Source: an uncultured Collinsella sp.
GTDB lineage: Bacteria; Actinomycetota; Coriobacteriia; Coriobacteriales; Coriobacteriaceae
Length of the DNA: 64,000 nucleotides
Reading direction: 5' to 3'
NCBI GenBank assembly: GCA_902497065.1
Contig: CABVDH010000010.1
Location: 1-64,000, forward strand
Shown piece by piece: positions 25,892 through 34,782 of the stretch. Within the stretch, counting starts at the first letter, position 1. Each line of letters begins with the position of its first letter. Position numbers and translations under genes: made by a program. The notes under the pieces are model-generated. The model did no database searches. It had not been told where the DNA came from and worked only from the letters and a program-made list of their open reading frames with translations.

Positions 25892-26184
25892 GCGGCGTCC
25901 TTGGTGGTGTAGACGCGTGCGAACGTGGACGGGTCCGCTCCAAAGAGCATGTGAAGCATCAGGCGGCGCGAGTAGATGAGCTCGTCGAAGTCGTGAGGGA
26001 GCTCGATGTTGTGGATACGCGCGATGTGGTGGGCGAGCGCCGAGAACGACTCGGGGTCGCAGATAACATCGGTGGTGACGTGGTAGACCACCGTATCGGG
26101 GAACGCCTCTTCGTCGAAAGGCAGGAGATAGGGATCGTCGTCGACCTCGATGGCGACGCCGTACTGGGGCCAGTAATATGCCAT
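25888..26184 (-). CDS. Hypothetical cytoplasmic protein, first gene of surface cluster
   Basis: The 98-residue protein has no signal or membrane segment. YGVAIEVDDDPYL near the start and YHVTTDVI later faintly recall the strand order of DUF559/Vsr-like nucleases, but the metal-binding residues cannot be placed, so this is no more than a hint. GGGAGG lies 5 bases before the ATG. Its stop overlaps the next start by 4 bases. It opens the five-gene group that runs down to 23008. Confidence 0.5.
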   Translation of the reverse strand: MAYYWPQYGVAIEVDDDPYLLPFDEEAFPDTVVYHVTTDVICDPESFSALAHHIARIHNIELPHDFDELIYSRRLMLHMLFGADPSTFARVYTTKDAA

Positions 26185-26530
26185 GGGAACCTCCCTGCTT
26201 CTGGGGCCAAAACTTCCATTGGTTTTGGCTGTCGATGCCGACCGTATCAGTCACTACTTGACCAATTTCTGACCAAATGCTTGACGGATTGACATCTCCG
26301 CAGGTAAAAGATGGTAAAAATTACTTCAACTTTTTTCGAGCGACAATTGCGTGGTCGCTGGCGGTAAAGCGACATGTGTCAGAAGCATCGTCTGCCGAGG
26401 AAACCTTGCCGCTCGCCGAATTGCACGAACGTAAAAATCGCCAATTATGGAGACGGTCTCGAACACGTCGACAAAACGATGCGGTAACATCTCCCTGCAA
26501 ACACTGTAGTTAGCTAAAGGGGGAGTTCGC
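26185..26530. promoter_or_regulatory. Divergent intergenic region with TGACCAA repeats and candidate promoters
   Basis: No gene is seen in these 346 bases. TGACCAA occurs at 26259-26265 and 26270-26276, exactly 11 bases apart, a likely operator pattern. TTGACG at 26281 and TTGACA at 26289 are possible -35 boxes with AT-rich TAAAAG/TAAAAA about 18-20 bases on, for the rightward dehydrogenase operon. AAGGGGGAG at the right end is its ribosome binding site. Confidence 0.4.
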
Positions 26531-28132
26531 GTGTCGGCAACTATCAAACCCTTCACCGACGAGTTCGAAGAGTATGGCCGCGATGAGTCTCGCACATCGG
26601 GCGAGGCCTCGAGCATCTCGTTTCCGACAACGGAGGAAGAGGTCCGCGCCATTTTGAAAAAGCTCCATGCCGAGCGTGTCCCGGTGACGGTTCAGGGCGC
26701 CCGGACCGGTCTTGCCGCCGGCGCCGTGCCTCATGGCGGTCACATTCTCAATACTTCCCGCATGAATCGCTACCTAGGCATTCGCCGCGATGAGCAGGGC
26801 CGCTTTCTTTTGCGTGTGGCGCCTGGCGTCGTGTTGTCTGAGCTGCGCAAGCAACTGGGCAAGAAAGTGCTGCCGACTGCCGGCTGGGACCAGGCATCGC
26901 TTGAGGCCTACGAGGAGTTCCAGGAAGCCCCCGAGCAATTCTTTCCTACCGATCCCACCGAGGCATCTGCCTGCCTGGGCGGTATGGCGGCATGCAACGC
27001 TTCCGGCGCCCGTAGCTACGCTTACGGCCCCATGCGCCCTCACGTCACGGGCCTTCATGTCGCGCTGATCGATGGCGACCTGCTCGAGCTTCACCGTGGC
27101 GAGGTTTTTGCACAGGGTCGTCGCCTTTCGCTCGTCACGGTGCAGGGCCGCACGCTCGAGCTCGACCTTCCCGACTACACCATGCCCAAGACCAAAAATG
27201 CTTCGGGCTATTTCGTTGCTGACGATATGGATGCCGTCGATCTGTTTATCGGTGCGTGTGGCACACTCGGCGTCATCACCGAGCTCGAGATTGCCCTGCA
27301 GGCGGCGCCTGCGGTCGTTTGGGGTGTGAGCTGCTTCTTTGACAGCGAAGACAAGGCCGTGTCCTTCACCGATTCTGTGCGCCCCGTCCTGTCCCACGCG
27401 GCTGCCATCGAATATTTCGATGCGGGCGCCCTGGATATCCTGCGTCGTCAGCGTGAGCAGTCGACCGCGTTCGCCTCGCTGCCGGCGCTCGACAAAGACG
27501 CCAAGGTCTGTGTCTACGTGGAGCTCGACTGCGACGACGAAGCCCAGGCGACTGAGGAACTGTATCACTTGGGGTGGGTACTGGAACTTGCGGGCGGCAG
27601 CGACGATGCGACATGGGTTGCGCGCACCGAGGTCGATCGCGAGTGTCAGCGATTCTTCCGCCATGCGGTGCCCGAGAGCGTCAACATGCTCATCGACGAG
27701 CGTCGCCGCACGGATCCCACCATCACCAAACTGGGCTCGGACATGTCGGTGCCCAACGCACGCTTGGCCGATGTCATCGCCCTTTATCGTCGCACGTTGG
27801 CCGAAAGTGGGCTTGAATCTGCCGCCTGGGGGCACATCGGTAACAACCATCTGCATGTGAACATTCTGCCGCGCGATGCGCAGGATTACCGCCGCGGCGG
27901 AGAACTCTTTGCCCAGTGGGCTTCCGAGGTCACGGCCATGGGCGGCGCCGTCTCCGCCGAACACGGCGTCGGCAAGATCAAGGCGGGCTTCTTGGAGACG
28001 ATGTACGGTCACGAGGCCATGGTCGAGTCGGCGCGGCTCAAGCTCCAGCTCGATCCTGCCGGGCAGCTGGGTCGCGGCAACCTGTTTTCGGAGAAGCTCT
28101 TGGATGAGCTCGTCCAGAAAGGGGGCGCGTGA
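26531..28132 (+). CDS. FAD-linked 2-hydroxyacid (lactate/glycolate) dehydrogenase subunit
   Basis: The 533-residue flavoprotein has a PCMH-type FAD-binding domain (about 35-230: VPVTVQGARTGLAAGAVP, DPTEASACLGGMAACNASGARSYAYG) and a C-terminal FAD-oxidase domain ending in HGVGKIK. This is the GlcD/LctD family. It is followed by etfB (overlap) and a ferredoxin-fused etfA, the gene set of electron-bifurcating lactate dehydrogenases, where NAD+ and reduced ferredoxin drive lactate oxidation. The start is GTG 26531 behind AAGGGGGAG. The real substrate may be lactate, glycolate or a related acid. Confidence 0.85.
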   Translation: MSATIKPFTDEFEEYGRDESRTSGEASSISFPTTEEEVRAILKKLHAERVPVTVQGARTGLAAGAVPHGGHILNTSRMNRYLGIRRDEQGRFLLRVAPGVVLSELRKQLGKKVLPTAGWDQASLEAYEEFQEAPEQFFPTDPTEASACLGGMAACNASGARSYAYGPMRPHVTGLHVALIDGDLLELHRGEVFAQGRRLSLVTVQGRTLELDLPDYTMPKTKNASGYFVADDMDAVDLFIGACGTLGVITELEIALQAAPAVVWGVSCFFDSEDKAVSFTDSVRPVLSHAAAIEYFDAGALDILRRQREQSTAFASLPALDKDAKVCVYVELDCDDEAQATEELYHLGWVLELAGGSDDATWVARTEVDRECQRFFRHAVPESVNMLIDERRRTDPTITKLGSDMSVPNARLADVIALYRRTLAESGLESAAWGHIGNNHLHVNILPRDAQDYRRGGELFAQWASEVTAMGGAVSAEHGVGKIKAGFLETMYGHEAMVESARLKLQLDPAGQLGRGNLFSEKLLDELVQKGGA

Positions 28133-28134
28133 AG

Positions 28135-28950
28135 ATGAGCGATTTCCATATGGTGGTGTGCGTCAAGGCGGTGCCGGGCAGCACCGAGGTCAAGATGGAC
28201 CCCAAGACCAATACCATCGTGCGCGATGGCAAACAGGCGGTCATTAATCCCTTTGACGCGAGCGCTTTGGAATGCGCGCTGGCGCTGAAGGACGACTTTA
28301 TCGGCTTTGGCATGGACGTGCGCGTAACGGTGGTGTCGATGGGCATCCCCGCGACCGAATCGCTATTGCGCGACTGCATCGCCCGAGGCGCCGATGACGC
28401 ACTGCTGCTGACCGACCGCGCCTTTGCAGGTGCCGATACCCTGGCAACCACCTATGCCCTCAAGTGCGGCATCGAGGCGCTCGACGAGGACTTCGACCTG
28501 CTCATCTGCGGCAAGATGGCGGTGGACGGCGATACGGCCCAGATTGGTCCCGAGCTTGCCGGTGCCTTTGAGATTCCCTGTGTGACCGACGTGAGTTGCG
28601 TGCAGAGCGCGGGCTTTACGACCTGTGGTTCACTGGCGCTTGTTCACGGCTGCGATGCCGGCGAGGAGACGGTCTATCTTGAGATGCCGTGCGCGATGAC
28701 GACCGCCAAGGAGATTGGCCAGTTGCGTATGCCGAGTATTGCCGGTATTCGTGCAGCCGAGGAGGCGGACGTGCGCGTGGTCAACGCTGCCGACGTGAAC
28801 GCCGACCCCGCGCGCTGCGGCCTTGCCGGCTCGCCGACACAGGTCGTGCGATCGTTTGTGCCCGAACGCGACCAAACGTGCGAGGCCGTTGACGGAACGG
28901 CGTCCGAGCAGGCGGCAAAACTTGCCAAGATTATCGAGGGGATGGCATAG
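28135..28950 (+). CDS. etfB: Electron transfer flavoprotein beta subunit
   Basis: The 271-residue protein is EtfB: VVCVKAVPGSTEVKMDP at the start, NPFDASALECALAL and the AVDGDTAQIGPELA loop are typical, the last contacting the nucleotide. It pairs with EtfA to pass electrons between the dehydrogenase and its acceptors. GGGGG lies 9 bases before the ATG at 28135; a GTG at 28129 overlaps the dehydrogenase stop and is a less likely start. EtfA begins right after the stop, so the three genes form one operon. Confidence 0.92.
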   Translation: MSDFHMVVCVKAVPGSTEVKMDPKTNTIVRDGKQAVINPFDASALECALALKDDFIGFGMDVRVTVVSMGIPATESLLRDCIARGADDALLLTDRAFAGADTLATTYALKCGIEALDEDFDLLICGKMAVDGDTAQIGPELAGAFEIPCVTDVSCVQSAGFTTCGSLALVHGCDAGEETVYLEMPCAMTTAKEIGQLRMPSIAGIRAAEEADVRVVNAADVNADPARCGLAGSPTQVVRSFVPERDQTCEAVDGTASEQAAKLAKIIEGMA

Positions 28951-30156
28951 ATGAGCGGACTGATTATCGATAGCGAAGCCTGTATCGGCTGCGGTCGCTG
29001 CGTTCGCGCCTGTGCCTCTGGCGGCATCGTAGTGGAAGGCGAGCGGCCCAACCGTTGCGCCCGCGTAACCGACGGCTGCATCCTATGCGGCGGGTGCGTC
29101 GACGCTTGTCCCGTCAATGCCATTTCGATCGAGCGCGACGAGGCCGCCGGCGCGGTTGACCTCGATGCGTATCGAGATATCTGGGTATTCGTTCAGACCG
29201 ACGAACACGATGTCGTGGCCCCGGTGGCCTACGAGCTCATGGGCAAGGGACGCGAACTTGCCGATGCCCGTGGTTGCCGTCTGGTGGCACTGGTCGGTAT
29301 GGGCCCCGAGGGTTCTCTCGGTGACCTGGAGCATCTGGTTTGCGCCGGTGCAGACGAGGTCCTGGTCTGTCGCGACGAGCGCCTGCGTCAGAACGACGCG
29401 GGGGTCTACGCCCGGCTGATCTGTGATTTGGTGGCAGAGCACAAGCCCGAGGCCATTCTGTACGGTGCGACCGCCTTTGGCCGCGAACTGGCACCCGGCG
29501 TTGCCGTGCGTTTGCAGACGGGCCTTACGGCTGACTGCACCGTACTTTCGATGGATACGGAGACGGGCCTACTGCAGCAGACGCGCCCGGCGTTTGGCGG
29601 CAACTTGATGGCCACCATCATTTGCCCCAACCACCGTCCTCAGATGGCAACGGTGCGCCCCGGCATCTTTAGGGAGCCCGAGTTTGACTACAGCCGCTCT
29701 GGCACGATTACCCAGGTATTCCTTGCGGAAGGCACCAAGGCTTGTGTCGAGATCTCGATTCCCGCCGAGGAGTGGGGGCAGCAGGCTTCGATCGCCGATG
29801 CCGAGCGCCTGGTCGTGGTGGGTCGTGGCATTGGTTCCAAGAAAAACCTGCCGCTGATGCGAAAACTCGCCGGGGCTCTGGGAGCCGAGCTTGGCTGCAC
29901 GCGACCTGTCGTGGAGGCCGGCTGGTTGGAGTATCGCCATCAGATTGGCCAGACGGGCGTATCGGTTTCGCCTAAGCTTCTCGTGAGTATCGGTGTTTCA
30001 GGCGCCATTCAGCATCTTGCCGGCATCGGTGGGGCGGAGTGCATTATCGCCATCAACGAGGACCCGGATGCCCCCATCTTTGGTGCTGCCCAGTACAAGG
30101 TTGTCGGCGATGCCGTCGAGGTCGTCGAGGAGCTGCTGGCCCAGCTTGAGCGCTAG
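28951..30156 (+). CDS. etfA: Electron transfer flavoprotein alpha subunit with 2[4Fe-4S] ferredoxin domain
   Basis: The 401-residue protein begins with a bacterial ferredoxin domain: C11, C14, C17, C21 and C43, C46, C49, C53. The rest is EtfA, with the FAD-binding block VVVGRGIGSKKNLP and the C-terminal IGVSGAIQHLAGI...AINEDP signature. The ferredoxin fusion is shared with LctC/CarE-type bifurcating Etf proteins and suggests a direct route to soluble ferredoxin. The start follows the etfB stop immediately. Its last four bases overlap the last four bases of the convergent HD-domain gene. Confidence 0.92.
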   Translation: MSGLIIDSEACIGCGRCVRACASGGIVVEGERPNRCARVTDGCILCGGCVDACPVNAISIERDEAAGAVDLDAYRDIWVFVQTDEHDVVAPVAYELMGKGRELADARGCRLVALVGMGPEGSLGDLEHLVCAGADEVLVCRDERLRQNDAGVYARLICDLVAEHKPEAILYGATAFGRELAPGVAVRLQTGLTADCTVLSMDTETGLLQQTRPAFGGNLMATIICPNHRPQMATVRPGIFREPEFDYSRSGTITQVFLAEGTKACVEISIPAEEWGQQASIADAERLVVVGRGIGSKKNLPLMRKLAGALGAELGCTRPVVEAGWLEYRHQIGQTGVSVSPKLLVSIGVSGAIQHLAGIGGAECIIAINEDPDAPIFGAAQYKVVGDAVEVVEELLAQLER

Positions 30157-30965
30157 GCGCGCGCCAGCCAGTCGCGCATCTCGTCCTTTAGACGCTCCCA
30201 GGTCGCTTGCGTGGCGGGATCGGTAAAGGAGCGCGTAATGCCAAAGGGCGCGTCGAGCAGGCGGTAGATATCGCCCTGCTCGCGCGCCAGCGCGCGGCTC
30301 GCCGGATAGACGAGCTCAAACATAAAGCAGATGAGCCCCACCAGGTAGTCCGCGGGCTCGTCGCGCTCATCACGTGCGACGCAGCGGTGCTCGTCAAAGG
30401 CGGCGAGCGCCGGTGTCGAGAACCGGCTGGCGAGAAATGTGTCCTCATCAACCTTGAGGATGGTATCGACGGTGCTGTCGGCGATGGTGCGCATAATGTC
30501 GATCTTGTCGCCATCGCGCACGATATCGCAGAAGCACCGTGTACGCTCGTCGAGTTGTGCCGGCAGGCGAAAGTCGCTGTGATAGGCGATGCTCGCGCGG
30601 ATGAGCTCATCTTCTGCCGGGTCATCGATAAAGTCGCGGATGCTCGTTACAGCGGGCGCACCGGTGGGGCTCTCGCCAAAGAGAACCTCGACGCCCAACG
30701 CCGCATGGCTCATGCTCTCGGCATCCTTAAACGTGTCCCAGCGTCGCAGCTGCTCAAAGCGGCCCATATCGTGCAGCAGGCCGCAAAGCCAAGCCAGGTC
30801 AATGTCCTGCGGTGACCAGCCCTGCTCACGCGCCACGGTATCGCACGCTTCCGCCACGTGATAGGTGTGTTCGATCTTGAGTGCGATGCGCGGATTGGCG
30901 GCATCGTAAGCATCGGTATAGCGTTTGAAGGCCGCGGTCGCCCGGCCCCGATCGATAGCTGTCAT
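30153..30965 (-). CDS. HD-domain phosphohydrolase
   Basis: The 270-residue protein has the HD pattern: H34 in IEHTYHV, the LLHDMGRFEQ HD pair near residue 64, a later IAYHSDF histidine and DGDKIDIM aspartate. These bind metal for phosphate-ester hydrolysis. Family members act on nucleotides or cyclic dinucleotides; the substrate here is not known. The gene runs convergent to etfA with a 4-base overlap at their 3' ends and no terminator between. Confidence 0.8.
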   Translation of the reverse strand: MTAIDRGRATAAFKRYTDAYDAANPRIALKIEHTYHVAEACDTVAREQGWSPQDIDLAWLCGLLHDMGRFEQLRRWDTFKDAESMSHAALGVEVLFGESPTGAPAVTSIRDFIDDPAEDELIRASIAYHSDFRLPAQLDERTRCFCDIVRDGDKIDIMRTIADSTVDTILKVDEDTFLASRFSTPALAAFDEHRCVARDERDEPADYLVGLICFMFELVYPASRALAREQGDIYRLLDAPFGITRSFTDPATQATWERLKDEMRDWLARA

Positions 30966-31092
30966 AATGACTTCCTAAAAAGCTGTGTCTTTCGATCCGG
31001 TGGCAATTGTAGGTGAACTCGGTTGCTGCCGGGCGATGATTCTGCCATGTCGTTGAATGCGACTTGGAAAGCTTGTCGGGACGAGGAACGTT

Positions 31093-31785
31093 ATGGTGCT
31101 CAAAATCGTTAAAACCGTCTGGCCGGTGATGCTTACCTATGTTGCGATAGGCGCGCCGTGCGGAATGATTATGGCGCAGACGGGAATGGAGCCCTGGATG
31201 GTTTTTGCTCTGAGCAGCACGTTTGTGACGGGTAGCGGCCAGTTTATGGTCTGCAATCTGTGGCTGGCAGGTGTGCCTGCGGCATCGATTGTCGCAAGTG
31301 TGGCCGCAATCTCCTCGCGCTTTGCACTTTATTCGGCATCAATCGCGCCCCATCTGAGGGGTGCCTCGAAGCGTCAGACGCTGGCTGTTGCCGCGACGCT
31401 TACCGAGGAGGCATATGGCATCTCGCTTGCCAAGTTGGTTGAAGGGGAGGATTGGGGCCCGCGCGAGTCCTTTGCGCTCAACGCAATCCTCATCGCGACA
31501 TGGGGCGTTTCGTGCACGATGGGCGCCGTTGTAGGCGCCGTTGTCGATGTCCCCACCGCTATTGCTGGCTTTGTCTGCACCTCGCTCTTTATCTGCCTGC
31601 TCTTTTCGCAGCGACTGTCGCGCGGCAATGTCGTGGCTGCCGTTATGGCTGCGGTGTCTGTCGCCATATGCAAGTTCTTGGGGTGGACGAATATCGCCGT
31701 GCCGGCAAGCGTGCTCGTCGGTGTTACCGCGGCGCTTGCGTGCGATGCCCTCGTCGAGGGAAGGGGCGCTCGCGATGCCCGTTAA
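31093..31785 (+). CDS. azlC: AzlC branched-chain amino acid exporter, large subunit
   Basis: The 230-residue membrane protein has the AzlC signatures GAPCGMIMAQTGMEPW, FVTGSGQFM and LTEEAYGIS, and five to six membrane helices. AzlC with AzlD forms an exporter of branched-chain amino acids and related compounds. ATG 31093 lies 6 bases after GAGGA; the longer frame from 31057 lacks a site. azlD overlaps its end by 11 bases. Confidence 0.88.
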   Translation: MVLKIVKTVWPVMLTYVAIGAPCGMIMAQTGMEPWMVFALSSTFVTGSGQFMVCNLWLAGVPAASIVASVAAISSRFALYSASIAPHLRGASKRQTLAVAATLTEEAYGISLAKLVEGEDWGPRESFALNAILIATWGVSCTMGAVVGAVVDVPTAIAGFVCTSLFICLLFSQRLSRGNVVAAVMAAVSVAICKFLGWTNIAVPASVLVGVTAALACDALVEGRGARDAR

Positions 31786-32098
31786 TGAGTTTTTGGTCCT
31801 GTGGCTGTCGTCATGGGCGGCTATCGCGTTTTTCCGCATTGCCCCGGCGTTTGCCTTGCGCGGGAGAACGCTGTCGCCCCGCGTTACCGAGGCCTTGGGT
31901 TATATTCCGCCCGCTGCCTTTGCGGCACTGGTCGCTAACGATTTGATAAGCCCTGGCGCTTTCGACGCCGGCTTGTGGCAGGGCTTGATTCCCTGGATTG
32001 CGGCTGCCGGCGTCGTGGCGGTGGCAATCAAGACAAAGTCGATGTTGTGGTGCTGCGTCTCGGGCATCGTGTTCTATATCGTTTTGAGTCTTGTATAA
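31775..32098 (+). CDS. azlD: AzlD branched-chain amino acid transport protein, small subunit
   Basis: The 107-residue protein has three to four membrane helices and the family pattern LGYIPPAAFAALVANDLI. It is the obligate partner of AzlC, starting 11 bases before the azlC stop in another frame. AAGGGG lies about 10 bases upstream inside azlC. Confidence 0.85.
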   Translation: MPVNEFLVLWLSSWAAIAFFRIAPAFALRGRTLSPRVTEALGYIPPAAFAALVANDLISPGAFDAGLWQGLIPWIAAAGVVAVAIKTKSMLWCCVSGIVFYIVLSLV

Positions 32099-32241
32099 AA
32101 GCAAAGGGCGCGTTTACCGTCCCGGTCGACGAATCGAATTTCTCACCGAGCCGGTCTGCTTCTTCTGGTACCATGGTCAAACTTTACTGTAGCAAAGCGC
32201 GACGTGGGCTTTTGTTCCGCGTCAGCGGAAATGGGGGTTTC

Positions 32242-33264
32242 ATGGCACAGGAAGCGACCGCCAACGAGCAAAAGAAATTCAAAGTCCCGCGTATCCCGGG
32301 TGACATCATGATCTATCCCATGATCGTTGGCCTTTTGCTCAATACCTTCTGCCCGCAGGTCTTTGAGATCGGCGGCTTCTTTACCGCCGCCTGCCGCGGC
32401 GGCTCCAATACCATCGTCGCTGCGATTCTGCTCTTCGTGGGTGCCGGCATCAGCTTTAAGTCCACGCCGGGCGCCATCAAGACCGGTATCGTCGTGCTGA
32501 TCCCTAAGCTTGTGGTGGCAGCCGCGTTGGGCCTGGGCGTCGCGTACTTCTTTAACGATAACTTTTTGGGTCTGAGCTCGGTCTCCATCATCGGCGGCAT
32601 TACGTTTTGCAACATGGCGCTCTATACAGGCATCATGGGCGAGTTCGGCGATGAGTCCGAGCAAGGCGCCGTGGGTATCCTGTTCTTTACGGCCGGCCCT
32701 GCCGTTACCATGATCATCCTGGGCGTCTCGGGTCTCGCCAACATCCCCGTCGGTACCATCATCGGCTCCATACTGCCGCTTGTTATCGGCATGGTCCTGG
32801 GCAACTTGTTCCCGTTTATCAAGAATCTGCTGGTCCCCGGCGCCAATCCCGCGATCGCCGTTATCGGCTTTCAGCTCGGTGCGTCCATGAGCCTTTCGAG
32901 CTTTATCACCGGCGGTATTTCGGGCATCCTGCTGGGCCTCATCACGCTCTTTATCGTCGGTCCCATTACCTTTGCGTTCGAGCGCCTGTGCGGTGGTAAC
33001 GGCAAGGCGGCCGTTGCCTGCTCCACTATCGCCGGCACGGCTATGACCACGCCGGTCGCCCTCGCCGAGGTCGCCCCGCGCTATGCCGAGCTTGCGCCCA
33101 CTGCGTATGCGCAGATCGCCACTGCCGTCATCATCACGGCAATCATGGCTCCGATTCTGACCGGCTGGGTCGATAAGAAGTTCTGCCACGGCAAAGAGGA
33201 TCTGTCGCCTGCCGGTGTCGAGGCCATCGAGGAGGCCGTTGCGACCGACATCGATGGCGAGTAA
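32242..33264 (+). CDS. kdgT: 2-keto-3-deoxygluconate permease family transporter
   Basis: The 340-residue membrane protein has about ten helices and the KdgT blocks KVPRIPGDIMIYPMIVG, FVGAGISFK, and PAIAVIGFQLGASMS. The family imports 2-keto-3-deoxygluconate by proton symport. No pectin or uronate catabolic genes are in the window, so it is an orphan permease here and the substrate may differ. The ATG at 32242 follows GGGGG; a longer open frame upstream has no ribosome site. A strong terminator follows. Confidence 0.78.
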   Translation: MAQEATANEQKKFKVPRIPGDIMIYPMIVGLLLNTFCPQVFEIGGFFTAACRGGSNTIVAAILLFVGAGISFKSTPGAIKTGIVVLIPKLVVAAALGLGVAYFFNDNFLGLSSVSIIGGITFCNMALYTGIMGEFGDESEQGAVGILFFTAGPAVTMIILGVSGLANIPVGTIIGSILPLVIGMVLGNLFPFIKNLLVPGANPAIAVIGFQLGASMSLSSFITGGISGILLGLITLFIVGPITFAFERLCGGNGKAAVACSTIAGTAMTTPVALAEVAPRYAELAPTAYAQIATAVIITAIMAPILTGWVDKKFCHGKEDLSPAGVEAIEEAVATDIDGE

Positions 33265-33309
33265 TCGTCGACGCGAGTCAATCAAGCCGGCGTGCAATTC
33301 GCGCCGTTT

Positions 33310-33353
33310 GAGCGCCCGAACGAAAGCTGTCTTGCAGTGACGTTCGGGCGCTC
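33310..33353 (+). terminator. Hairpin terminator after kdgT
   Basis: GAGCGCCCGAACG (33310-33322) and CGTTCGGGCGCTC (33341-33353) form a perfect 13-bp stem; the 18-base loop is longer than usual and the T-run after it is weak. Confidence 0.6.
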
Positions 33354-33451
33354 TGCTATTATTCCCCTTACCCCTGCGGAGTAGGGGTGTTTATTGCCCA
33401 GACACGAATCGGGCGATTCTGACCACTTGGATATTGAAGGGATGGCGTCTA

Positions 33452-34594
33452 GTGGTTAAGGCACTCAAGATTGAGATATTCCTGCTATGCATGATTGTTC
33501 TTATCGGGCTTGCCGCGCGAAGTCGCCACTCCTTGTTCTCGAGTACCCAGCAGTTATTGTTTAGTACGCTCGGTTACACCTCTGCCGCGTACATGCTATT
33601 CGATATAATCTGGACGCTTTCGGACGGTGTGGGCGGCACGCTGGGCATTGCTGCCAACTGGATTTCCAACGCGGTTTCGTTTTCGCTCTTTGCCGCCGCG
33701 TGCCTCATTTGGTTTATCTATTCCGAGACGGTGCAGGGTTCTCGCCTTTTGACCGCGCGCTATAGGATGGCGTTTGTAACGCTGCCTGCGGTGCTGGTAG
33801 TCGTACTGGCGTTTACTAGCTACTGGACGCATGCCCTGTTCTATATCGATGCGCAGGGCGCGTATCGTCGCGGTTTTGTCTATATGATCCAGCCCATCGT
33901 CAGCTACTGCTACGTTATATATACGTCCCTGCATGCGTTTATACAATCTTGCAAGGTCGAGAGCCTACAAAAGAAGGCCATCTATCAAACCTTGGCATTT
34001 TTCGCCATTCCGGCCTTGGTGGCCGGTGTCTTTCAGGTCTTTTATTCGGGTCCCTGCCTTAGTGTCGGCATCATGTTAAGTATGTTGCAGCTCTACATTG
34101 TTTGTCAGGAGCAGCTGATCTCGACCGACCCGTTGACTGGCCTTAACAATCGCAACCGTTTTGAGACCTATATGCTGTCGCTGTTCTCGGGTGCTGATCA
34201 GGCCGATGATGTGTATCTGCTTATGATGGACGCCGACGGCTTTAAGCTGATTAACGATCGCTATGGACATGTGGAGGGCGACCATGCTCTCCAGGTCATA
34301 TCTGCTACGCTCAAAGAGGTCTGCTCGGCGTCTGGTGGTTTTATCGCACGTTATGGCGGCGATGAGTTCGTGGTGCTCCAGAAGGCTGCGGCGGAACAGG
34401 ACATCATAGACCTGTGTTCGGCGATTAACGACGAGCTCGCTCGTGCCGAGGTGCCGTATGCATTGCGGATGTCCATCGGTTGCGCGCGGGTCGGCGATAG
34501 CGTTGATACCTGGCAAGACTTACTTCGCGCTGCCGATGCAGAGCTCTATCGCGTCAAGGCCGAGAAAAAGAAAGCCGGCGTACAAATACGCTAG
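33452..34594 (+). CDS. Membrane-bound diguanylate cyclase (GGDEF)
   Basis: The 380-residue protein has about six membrane helices in the first 220 residues and a C-terminal GGDEF domain (about 225-380). The active-site loop GGDEF is intact at 302-306, with DADGFKLINDRYGH upstream, so synthesis of cyclic di-GMP is expected. The usual RxxD inhibitory site is absent just before GGDEF, so product feedback may be missing. GTG 33452 follows GAAGGG; a TTG at 33434 is an alternative. It stands alone between two terminators. The membrane part probably senses a signal. Confidence 0.87.
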   Translation: MVKALKIEIFLLCMIVLIGLAARSRHSLFSSTQQLLFSTLGYTSAAYMLFDIIWTLSDGVGGTLGIAANWISNAVSFSLFAAACLIWFIYSETVQGSRLLTARYRMAFVTLPAVLVVVLAFTSYWTHALFYIDAQGAYRRGFVYMIQPIVSYCYVIYTSLHAFIQSCKVESLQKKAIYQTLAFFAIPALVAGVFQVFYSGPCLSVGIMLSMLQLYIVCQEQLISTDPLTGLNNRNRFETYMLSLFSGADQADDVYLLMMDADGFKLINDRYGHVEGDHALQVISATLKEVCSASGGFIARYGGDEFVVLQKAAAEQDIIDLCSAINDELARAEVPYALRMSIGCARVGDSVDTWQDLLRAADAELYRVKAEKKKAGVQIR

Positions 34595-34634
34595 AAAAGG
34601 GGCGCACGACCGTGTTTGGTCGTGCGCCCCTTTT
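34595..34634 (+). terminator. Strong intrinsic terminator
   Basis: AAAAGGGGCGCACGACC and GGTCGTGCGCCCCTTTT form a 17-bp stem with a 6-base loop. Its symmetric A and T runs allow action on both strands. Confidence 0.85.
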
Positions 34635-34782
34635 GCGTTTGTGGGGGGTCGCCGGCCATAATGCCCAGGCGCGGTGCGGCAAGACGGGCGTCTGCCGCCG
34701 CGACTCGGTACGAAATCAACGAGAACCAGTGTGCTCCATTAAGCTAAAGTATGCGAATGCCCTCCCTAAAAAGGTGAGCTCG

